This document shows positions 1 to 9,000 of a DNA stretch of 64,000 nucleotides, one piece after another. The notes below the pieces were generated by a model. The model was not told the DNA's origin. It did not search any database and worked only from the letters and a program-made list of their open reading frames with translations. Within the stretch, counting starts at the first letter, position 1. Every line of letters begins with the position of its first letter. Position numbers and translations under genes: made by a program. The DNA comes from Agapetus fuscipes (taxonomy: Eukaryota; Arthropoda; Insecta; Trichoptera; Glossosomatidae): assembly GCA_951799405.1 (NCBI GenBank), contig OX637343.1:8060001-8124000 (forward strand), written 5' to 3'.

Positions 1-137
1 CCGGGTTTGATGCCACGTTTTTACAAGTTTCCCGCGCCCTACCGCTAGGCGCGACGAAACGAGTTTACACGTCTCCCGCACGTTACTATAAAAAGATGTA
101 TGACGAGTTAACTATTTTCCCGCAAACAATGTGTTAA
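1..137. repeat. Dispersed repeat, copy 1 (second copy at 11471-11604)
   Basis: This stretch is nearly identical to 11471-11604, differing at only a few positions, for example a short run of substitutions near the end. It contains a TATAAAAAG-like box and several short CG-rich words. No coding potential or terminal repeat is visible, and the window edge truncates it. It could be an LTR or the end of a DNA element; the sequence does not decide. Confidence 0.75.
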
Positions 138-231
138 AACTGCGGTGATTTATTTTACACAATTTATTGCAGATTTGGTTAAGATGCAGAGTCACTACAC
201 CCACACAATACAACGGTGGGTTGGCTTCTGC

Positions 232-532
232 CCTACAGAGAGTTTTGGAGAACTGAGCTTGGGTTTGAATCCCACCGAGGGTGTCAGAAATGATATCCCA
301 TTTCAGTGTTTATATCAATCTCAAAATAAAATACTGTTTTTTTTACTTAGCCTTCACAAGAAATGAGTACCAGTCCCCTCAGAGGCTGTTAAAACCCCCA
401 CTTCAACTGAAGTGGTTGACGTAAAGCCAGCCCCGTAACTATACAAATAAATAGCCTCCACTCGCCAAGTGCGACTCCACCGGGGTAAACGCGGCAAGAA
501 GTTACACGATATGTGTAGCTAAGTAGTGTTAC
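232..532 (+). repeat. SINE-A copy, decayed tRNA-like head
   Basis: A member of the tRNA-headed SINE family best preserved at 49124-49452. The B-box-like GGTTTGAATCCCACCGAGG is visible, followed by the family body (GTCAGAAATGATNTCCC, then CACTTCAACTGAAGTGGTTG, then the end TATGTGTAGCTNAGT). The A-box region is badly eroded. Confidence 0.75.
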
Positions 533-1711
533 CATTCCCACCTGTTTAGTTTGTAAGTCTTCTGCTAGAATGATTGCCGTGTGACGATTGCGCAGTCTGG
601 GTGCGCTGTAGACCTGTGCAGAACTGGAACACCCACCCGGACCCAGTATACCTCTTACTGCAACCACATCGTCTCTTGAAGAACTCCTGTGAGAAAATCA
701 TTAAATACACATTAAGACTACAAATTAGCAATACGGATAAATTACAACAGATAACAGACACATTGATGATAAAACAATCGTGAAAATACGGTGTAAATCA
801 AGCAATTTAACGTGATGAAAGTTTGAATGTTAAGTTTTGAGGTTATAAATATATTACCATTTATAGCAGCCTCCATCGGTCACTTCTAGGGTGAAATTCA
901 CTTGAAAAGAGTTGAATAAGGGTATCAGAACGCGGGGAACATTTAATTTTGCACATTCAACTTGTATATGATATATTGTTGCACAAAATAGAAACAGGAC
1001 TTTTAAGCGCGCCATTGCCGCAATTTGACAGCCGTTTCATAGATATTTGCAATGTTATGATAATAGACAAATTTTGTAATGTTGATTCTACATACAAGAC
1101 GAGCTGTTTCGAGAGCACAAGGCTTGATCGCACATCCATTCAACATATGCATAGTATGTCAAATATTGCTCACAGAAAATCAAAATAGAAGCATTTCTCT
1201 AGCAATTTACTTGTTTCACATCACAAGTTTTTTTCCATCTTAGTCTCGAAATAATAGTCTCGAAAAATTATTCCGCTAATTCCGTGTATAGTTACGTTCC
1301 AGAGACAATGTTTTCATGCAAAAAATCATAAACAAAAGTAAAAGGATGGCACAAAGGATGGTAGATGTGCTACTGGTAACCCTGTTTTATAATATCGGTA
1401 GCCATATTGGAATCCATCTTGGATGTGGACATACTTGGGCACACTGGGAAGGAGTAAGGAGGAAGGAGAAGAGGTGGGTTTTTTTAACTGAAATCAGAAT
1501 GAGCGTAAATAAACTTGAAATTGTGATTTACATTTACCTACTGTTATTCATTCAAAAAAAGAGTTTAAATGTGAATAAACTTTGTATTGTTTTTATTTAT
1601 TAAATTACTGTTTTTTTTATAAAAAAAACTGATTAATAAATATATATTTAATGATGGTTGAACTGTGCTTAGCACCAGCCTGCTTGGCGCCCATAGAGTA
1701 TTATTTGACGC
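533..1711. other. AT-rich stretch with no recognised feature
   Basis: No gene, RNA or complete repeat recognised. Short open frames exist (for example 949-1188 and 1316-1603), but they have no recognisable domains, start context or exon-like signals. Confidence 0.5.
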
Positions 1712-1811
1712 TACGGATGGGCAAATGAAACAAATATATCGATATATATCGAATCGATATTTTTAAACACTATCGAAATATATATAATCTACTATCTAAT
1801 CTAATCTAATC

Positions 1812-2056
1812 TTATCTAAGCTGCAAAGATATATATCATTTAAGATTTATATTAAATGCATTCCCACAAGCAGACATGTATAATTTCGCGCTAACACATG
1901 CCGCATGTGGACCTACAATATAAAAACCCAATCTCAAATGAACATAAGCCTTGCAACTCTTGCCGTCCTTCCCTGAAACAGGGGTGACATTGGCAAAGTG
2001 AACCATTTTTTTACAGTATGGGTGGTCAGCCACATAACAACCTATAAGTCAAGGAA
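1812..2056 (+). repeat. Rep245 copy, forward
   Basis: Complete-looking copy. It begins in TCTAAGCTGCAAAGATATAT and ends in ACCTATAAGTCAAGGAAC, with the diagnostic core CCCTGAAACAGGGGTGACAT. An ATCTA-type microsatellite lies just before it. Confidence 0.85.
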
Positions 2057-2153
2057 CATACATGACAAATTACATTTTTAAAATCAATAAATTATAATAT
2101 ATACATGGACACAAAAAACTAAATCATAAAAACCAATTTTACTTTAACAAACC

Positions 2154-2822
2154 CTAGCCGCCAACATCACAGATCAACCGCCATTTCTTTCTATCCTTAC
2201 ATACTTCTTTCATTTCCTCCAGAGTCATAACCTTCTTCATACAAGCTCTTCTTTTATTATGACTCTGGATATTCCATTCATTCGCAATTTCGGATATTTG
2301 GTCCATCCATACCTTTCTCGGTCTTCCTCTACCACGACATCCATCTATTCTACCAACATATACTTTCTTCGTCAGTCTTTCCTCATTCATTCTCTCCATA
2401 TGCCCAAACCATCTTAACAAACTTCTTTTAATCTTCACTTTCACACTTTCTCTTGCACCACATTCTTCTCTTACAAAATCATTCCTCACCCTGTCACTCC
2501 GTTTTTTCCCAATCATACTTCTTAGAAAGTCCATTTCAACAGTATGGACTTTACTAATTTCACTTTCATTCACCGTCCAGGCCTCGCTTCCATACATCAA
2601 GGTGGGTAAAAGTATGCCACTGCGTACCGCCAATCGAGCATTTTTAGATATGTTTTGATTTTTGGCGATACAAGCTGTGGCACCCAGTACACACCTGCCC
2701 TTCATTACTCTTCTTTCAAATTCACCGGTCATTCTTCCATCTTTTTCAAACTTACTTCCCAGGTATACAAACTCATTTACGACATCAACATTCATTCCAT
2801 TAATTTTAAATTCATAATTCAT
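2154..2822 (-). pseudogene. RTE-like LINE, C-terminal part of the reverse-transcriptase ORF
   Basis: An open frame of 222 residues on the minus strand carries the end of a non-LTR retrotransposon polyprotein. It has a VYLGSKFEKDG-type stretch, then LRWFGHMERM, then RGRGRPRKVWMDQI, then the tail RKKWRLIC. This is the region after the RT catalytic domain in RTE-type elements; the catalytic domain and endonuclease are absent. It is probably a 5'-truncated insertion. The open frame suggests it is fairly young. The clade call rests on family knowledge, not on alignment. Confidence 0.8.
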
Positions 2823-2877
2823 ACTTTCATCATCTCTTTCAAAAATCTATAAATACTATAATATTATAATAATCTAA

Positions 2878-3118
2878 TATAATCTAAGTTGCAAGGATAT
2901 ATTTATTTAAAGCTCTCAGATGTATGCCCACAAACCAACAAGTGTAGTTCGCGCTTACAAATGCTGAATGTGCACTTACAAATAAAAGCCAAACCTCAAA
3001 TGAACATAAGCCCCACAACTTTTGCCGACCTTCCCTGAAACAGGGGTGACATTGGCAAAGTGAACCATTTTGTACAGTATGGGTGGTCAGCCTCATACCA
3101 ACCTATAAGTCAAGGAAT
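2878..3118 (+). repeat. Rep245 copy, forward
   Basis: Complete-looking copy from TCTAAGTTGCAAGGATATAT to ACCTATAAGTCAAGGAAT. With the following RTE tail it repeats the order seen at 1812-2822. Confidence 0.85.
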
Positions 3119-3242
3119 ATGAATAAAAACTTACATTTAAATATATAAAAGAACAAAACCTTACAAAGAAATCTATCCAAAAAAAGTCAAAAATTTCCTA
3201 TGCAAAAAATGTAGCAAATTAATACACCAACATTAGAAATCA

Positions 3243-3835
3243 ACATTGCAGATTAGCCGCCACTTATTCCTGTCCTTGCACACTTCCTTGCACACACACA
3301 TCCAGAGTCATAACCTTTTTCATGCATGTCCTCCTTTTATTATGACTCTGGATATCCCATTCATTCGCTATTTCAGAGATTTGATCCATCCATACTTTTC
3401 TCGGTCTTCCTCTACCACGACATCCATCTATTCTAGCAACATATACTTTTTTCGTCAATCTTTCATCACTCATTCTCTCCATATGCCCGAACCATCTTAA
3501 CATACTTCTTTTAATCTTCACTTTCACACTTCCCCTTACACCACATTCTTCTCTTACAAAATCATTCCTCACCCTGTCACTTCGTTTTTTCACAATCATA
3601 CTTCTTAGATAGTCCATTTCTACTGTATGGACTTTACTAATTTCCCTTTCACTCACCGTCCAGGCTTCACTTCCATACATCAAGGTTGGCACTAGTATAC
3701 CACCGTGCACCGCCAATCTAACATTTTTTGAGAGATTTTTGTTCCTGGCGATGCAAGCGGTCGCACCCAGTACACACTTGCCTTTCATTATTCTTCTTTC
3801 AAATTCACCGGCCATTCTTCCATCTTTTTCGAGGG
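3243..3835 (-). pseudogene. RTE-like LINE tail, second copy
   Basis: Minus-strand frame highly similar to 2154-2822, with LRWFGHMERM and RGRGRPRKVWMDQI motifs. The last residues differ because the 3' end is altered (a CACACACA stretch near 3290). At its 5' side the frame runs into ATATCG sequence at about 3836, so the LINE is cut there. Confidence 0.8.
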
Positions 3836-3839
3836 ACAA

Positions 3840-4240
3840 ATATCGATATTTCGATATATCGATATTTTTACTCAAAATATTTCAGTCGCTGGTGGGTACG
3901 TCTTAAAATTTCGAAATTTTTTGGGTTGAAAATCTGTTTCGGGGGGTGGGGGTTGGTGGTAGAAACGCGTTTCAATACAAATATCGAAATTTTACAAAAA
4001 AATATCGGTCGCTGGCGGGTAACGTCTCAAAATTTCGATATTTTTTGAGTTAAAAATCTGTCTACGGGGGGGGAGAGGAGACATGCAATTTGCTACGTAA
4101 AAATGTTGGCTTCAAAACACAACCACCTATAAAGTTTGGGGGGCAAAATCACATTTGCAAAAAAATATCGTTTTTGATACGGTTTTGATACTTGAACAAC
4201 AAAAAAATCGAAATATCGATTAATCGATATTTCTAATATC
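3840..4240. repeat. ATATCG-rich degenerate tandem blocks
   Basis: Two diverged blocks of about 130 bp share GTCGCTGG(T/C)GGGTA, then an AAAATTTCGATATTTTTT-like stretch, then a G-run. TATCGATA palindromes lie between and around them. No coding content. Confidence 0.6.
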
Positions 4241-4267
4241 GATGCAAAGCGATGCGATAGCAAAGGA

Positions 4268-4815
4268 AGATGCGTGATAGGAGCGTTTGGTAGAATAGCG
4301 AAGAATAAAAGGATACCAAAGAAAATGAAAATGGTGGTACACAATTGTATTTTGTTGCCGACCCTGATGTATGGAAGCAAGTCATGGACGTTGAATGAAA
4401 GAGAAGTAAATAAGGTATGCACCGTAGAAATGGCTCATTTGAGAAGTATGACAGGAAAAACACTGAAAGATAGAGTGAGAAACGAATGGGTTCTAAATGA
4501 ATGCGGAGTAAAAGAAAGCGTGAAAGTGAAAGTTCAAAGAAGTGTGATGCGATGGTTTGGACATATTGAAAGGATGAATGAAGACCGACAAAAAGAGTGT
4601 ATAAAGGGAATGTAACAGGTAAGCGTGGAAGGGGAAGACCTAGGAAACAATGGATTGATCAGATAAATGAGATTGCGAATGAATGGAATTTACAGAGTGG
4701 AAACAAGAGAAGAGCATGCATGAAAAGAGTGATGAAATTAGATGAGATGAAAGAAGTATGCAAGGACAGAATCAAGTGGAGACACTTGTGTGGAGGTACT
4801 GGCCACCCCTAGAGG
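4268..4815 (+). pseudogene. RTE-like LINE tail in inverted orientation, frameshifted
   Basis: Plus-strand RTE C-terminal region in two overlapping frames (4274-4615 and 4597-4812), so at least one frameshift lies near 4600. Visible motifs are MRWFGHIERM, RGRGRPRKQWIDQI and a terminal GTGHP. It differs from the two minus-strand copies by more than they differ from each other. Confidence 0.8.
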
Positions 4816-5039
4816 AAAGGCGGCAGGATACAAGACAAGACAAGATGAAAATATCGATATTTTTCAAAAAAAATATCGGTACTTTTGATATATCGATATA
4901 TTTCGCCCATCCCTACTTGGCGCCTTCGACCGCCTCGAACGCATCAAACGTCAAGCGTATTTGAAATTAACTGTTATATTTTCACTATAATTGAAGAGAG
5001 TGTAGAGATTAATGAAATCAAGAAGACTCCAGTGGCCGG

Positions 5040-5275
5040 AAATGTAGCACGTACAGAGGACTACAGGATCATCAGAACTGTCTTGGATGGTGCCCCCTCG
5101 GCCCTCAGGCGTTAGACCACTTGGACGTCCAAGGATGCGGTGGCAGAGAACTTCGAAGCCGACACCGAAGTTTTGGGAGTGAGGGGACCATGGAGGGAAG
5201 CAGCACAAGGCAGAGTCCTGGAGGATTGTGGGGCAGGAGTCCCTGATCCTTTAAGGCTGATGAGCCGAAGAAAGT
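5040..5275 (+). pseudogene. LINE 3'-end fragment of a second type
   Basis: The translation gives a GRPRMRWQ motif followed, with frame changes, by WREAAQ and a terminal MSRRK-like end. This is the pattern found at the C-terminus of several non-LTR polyproteins. It is too short and broken for a clade call. Confidence 0.5.
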
Positions 5276-5630
5276 GAAAGTAAAGTGTATAATTTCATAT
5301 TATAAACATTTCCGGTCCTCAGACCATCATCAGAGGACAATCATCAGGGATCCAAAACTTTTGCAAGAAATACAGATACAGAATGCCAGTGTCCTTGACA
5401 ATATCTTCTCTCACAGGTGCCTATTTGATTGTTTACCTACCTACTTGGTTTATTTTTGCCATATCATTTGTGTTTTTTTTTATTAATTTTTTTCTTTACA
5501 CAGTATATATTTTTGTGATTGTATGACTAATCTTTCTTGAATAAATAAATGTTTTGCAAAATATAATCGTTTTATTTTGACAGCTTTAGCAATAATAATA
5601 ATATATCAATAATAATATCAGGGCAGATAA
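5276..5630. other. Non-coding stretch with one CTGATGA-stem motif
   Basis: On the minus strand, CTGATGA at 5333-5327 is followed by a short stem (GGTC/GACC) and GGAAA. This is a variant of the motif seen in the hairpin elements elsewhere in the window. Otherwise nothing recognised. Confidence 0.4.
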
Positions 5631-5952
5631 TATTATATGAATATACTGGTGTGGGTGTATCCGCGTGTCGCGTGTTTATACACACATGCATACAAGATCA
5701 AAGTCCGAAAAGGTACTTGTTGACGCAGCGAAGCAAGAAAGACGGGGAAAGGGGTTTCGAAGTACGTACCTACCTCAAAGCTATAGAGTGGCTTCTCTAA
5801 GTACCTATATACTCTGGGTAGATGGTAGTTTTTTTTTTTTCTAACAGGCGACCTCTGTGAAGGCGACGTTTTCGTGCATTTACTTCAACTGGTTTGAAAT
5901 ACATTTCAAATGTCAACCATTGTCAACCTTGATGTTTAAAATTACATAGAAC
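5631..5952 (+). promoter_or_regulatory. 5' flank of the ZAD gene
   Basis: The region before the chosen ATG holds no recognised repeat apart from a T-run near 5830, which fits a promoter and 5' UTR. I see no confident TATA box or initiator, so this is assigned by position only. Confidence 0.3.
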
Positions 5953-6078
5953 ATGGAGATTGACGAGATAGTGGATCCCATATTGTTATCTATGTGCAGA
6001 ATGTGCACCGAGCAGCCGGGGAAATTTCAAATCGTACCCCAGCTCAGGGAGCGAATATTTGATTGCTATCAAATAAAG
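5953..6078 (+). CDS. ZAD gene exon 1 (first half of the ZAD)
   Basis: Forty-two codons from ATG to the donor AAG|GTATGT at 6079. They include the first zinc ligand pair CRMC (residues 15-18), preceded by an acidic leader. The next intron is 190 bp with the acceptor TTATTACAG. Confidence 0.85.
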
Positions 6079-9000
6079 GTATGTGTGTGCTCATGGTAAT
6101 GTTTTTAATTTGATAACCGGTCTCCCCAAAAAATGTGGCATTTATTTGCATGAAAAGTTACACTTGAAATTCAATAAGTCGCAAACGTAAAATCTTAAAA
6201 AAAATATTTAAACGACCTATATAGTATCTCCTCAAGCAGACATCTTTAATTGTGAACTGTTATTACAGATACAATCCTATGATGGACTCTCCCAGATAAT
6301 CTGCGACACCTGCAAGATCATCGTGAATGAGTTCCATGCTTCCCTAAAGTCTTACCAGGCCAAACAAGCCGCCCTTGTAGAGAAACGGAAACAGCTCTTG
6401 AATGTGAGTGTCATAATCTAAGTTGCTAAGCGATGCGTGATACTTTTAAGCTATAGAGTTTAAGGAAAGTTTGCGAAGGATTGGAGAAGAAGTGAGTGAA
6501 CTAGACAGCTGGCAGCACAGGGCCAAGATTCATCCCATGTTGTTGTATCAATGAAGATCTATTTTCTATAATTTAAGTTGCAAGCATATGCTACATGTAG
6601 AACTCATATTAAGTGCATGCCGACATGTGAACTCAAACATAAAAACCCAATCTCAAATGAACATAAGCCGTGCAAGTCTTGCCAATCTTCCTTGAAACAG
6701 GGTTGACATTGGCAAAGCGGACCATTTTTTACAGCATGGGGGATGAACTACATACCAACCTATGTCAAGGAACAATCTTAAAAAAAAAAAAAAAACGACT
6801 TTGTTTTTTTATTACTTACGGTGAGTAATCGAAAACAAAGTAATTTGTTAACAATGATTAACTTATGGGTGGACGAAAAACTGACCATGTCCCTCCTCTG
6901 TTGCAGCGCCTTCATTGGCTGCGGGTCCCAGAGAGGATTGAGTACAAAATATGTGTTTCTGTTTTTATTGCCCTCAGAGGATTCCACGACAATCGGGTAA
7001 AGACAACTCGCCCAACGACAGTTCGTCCATTGACATATCGGTCACACGACACTTCGTCCACACGACTTTTCGGCCAACGACATTTTGGCCAAAGACAAAT
7101 CGGTCAACGACAACCCGTCCAAAGACAACTCGAGACAAATCGGTCACTCGACACTTCGTCCACACGACATTTCGTCCACACGACTTTTCGGTCAACGACA
7201 TTTCGGTCAATGACATTTCGGTCATATACAATATATTGTATTCAACCGGTCCGTAGTCTAGTGGTTTACACTTCTGACTCGTAAATGGAAGGTTGTGAGT
7301 TCAAATTTCGGCGGAGCACAAAAAAATATACCATTTATATTTTCAAATATGCTCTTTGCTTGGTGAAAAAAATCATGGTACCTTTACCAAAGACCGGTCA
7401 CTAAAGGTCTATGCAGCCTTACAGCAACTAATCTTGTTTGAGAATTGGCACTTACTACAGCGGTGACCAAGCCGGCAGAGGGCTCTTGAGCCCTATTTTT
7501 TGATCAGCCTATATTTTTTTAATTTGTCCACAGACCGCACCAACACAGAAAACTTGCTCACCAACAAACTTTTATTATGACCATCTCTATCATTAAAAGT
7601 TATTTTATATTTTAGTGTAAGTTGGCGGTTACACATGCTGCATCTAACGCAACGCAACTAAGCTAACAATAGTGTATCTTCTTGCCGCGTTGTCACTGAA
7701 GGAGTATGTGTACCTGCAAAATAAAAACCCACACTTTTAAGGAACATAAGCCCTGCAACTATTTTACTACTTTTTATGCTTACAAAAATCATTGATGTAG
7801 GTATATACTATAGAACCTTTGAATTGACTTATAAAGTTTTTTTAAAAAGTGCATGTTTGTGTTGACAGTGTGGACGCTTTTAAAGACGCAATGTGGATGC
7901 TAGTTTTATCGCTCTCATGCACATAAAACGAGATAGCGATATTTTTTGTTGACTTTAAAGACTATAATCTAAGTTGCAAAGATATATTAACATTTAGGAC
8001 TCATTTTTATTACATGCCAATACAAGAACATTAACCTTGCAATTCTTGCCGCCTTTCCCTGAAACCGGCATGGCATTGGCAAATGTTAATAATGGTACAA
8101 GGGTACTATGTTAATATTTAAAATGGATCTTTTAATCCTCTCACGTAAACTTTTATATCCTCTATCTGCCATCATTACTACTTGTCTACTTTATGCTGAT
8201 GGCATGAAAATTTATACAGAAATCAAGGATTTTCAAGACTGTATAAATCTACTGGTGGATTTGAACTCTCTGCTGATGTGGTCCAATAATAATGGATTGA
8301 GCTTCAACATTAGCAAGTGTTCTGTCATGTCATTTACAAGATCCCCTTGTCCCATAATCCATGAGTACAGTATTGGTGGGTCGATGCTGACTCGTGTCTT
8401 CTCATTTAGGGACCTGGGCGTAGTTTTTGATCCTGGTCTGAAGTTTACAGAACATATAACGCAGTTGACGACCAAATGCTACCAATTGTTGGGCTTTGTG
8501 ATCAGAATTAGTGAACAAGTTTGAGTCACCGAGAGCCATGGTGGATGTCTGTATGTACGTTTATGTATTGTACGTTCTAAATTAGAGTACGCTGTCGAGG
8601 TTTGGGCCCCGTGTCAGCGGAAGTATGTAGATTTGTTGGAGCAAATCCAAAAGAAGTTTTTGAGGTACCTCCTCATGAGAAAACATGGGAATTATCCCAA
8701 GTTTATGCACCATGAGGAGTTACTTCAAGAAACCAGTTCCAGGAGCCTGGAATCTCGGCGCAACGGTTCTCTTATGGTGCTTTGTATTAAGGGCTTAATT
8801 GACAGCCCCACGCTGTTAGAGAGTTTTAAGCTTTATGTGCCAGATGACTACGGCCGGGGAAGACGGCATGAACTTTTTCATGTACCGTTGTCCCGTACCG
8901 ACGTCATGACACAACATGCCTTAACTCGGAGTGTTACTCTGATTAACTCCGCTGACATAGACATATTTTACATCAATTTAGAATCATTCAAAGATCTAGT

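Larger units (their letters stand above)
1712..4915. mobile_element. Candidate TIR element with TATCGATA-rich ends
   Basis: The left end (TACGGATGGGCAAATGAAAC, then an ATATCGATATAT run) and the reverse complement of the right end (TAGGGATGGGCGAAATATAT, then CGATATATC) match imperfectly as terminal inverted repeats. The interior holds two minus-strand and one plus-strand RTE fragments, two Rep245 copies and more ATATCG-type sequence. I could not find a clear target-site duplication. The enclosed pieces may therefore be separate insertions, and the boundaries are tentative. Confidence 0.45.

Noticed and set aside
2884..3096. Open frames with similar protein sequence in many places (SLCQCHPCFREGRQK type)
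   Set aside because: They all fall in Rep245 copies. The shared protein sequence follows from nucleotide identity, starts vary, and many copies have stops.
6981..7230. CRISPR-like array of short repeats
   Set aside because: Units are contiguous, without spacers, inverted at the other end of a transposon, and the DNA is eukaryotic.
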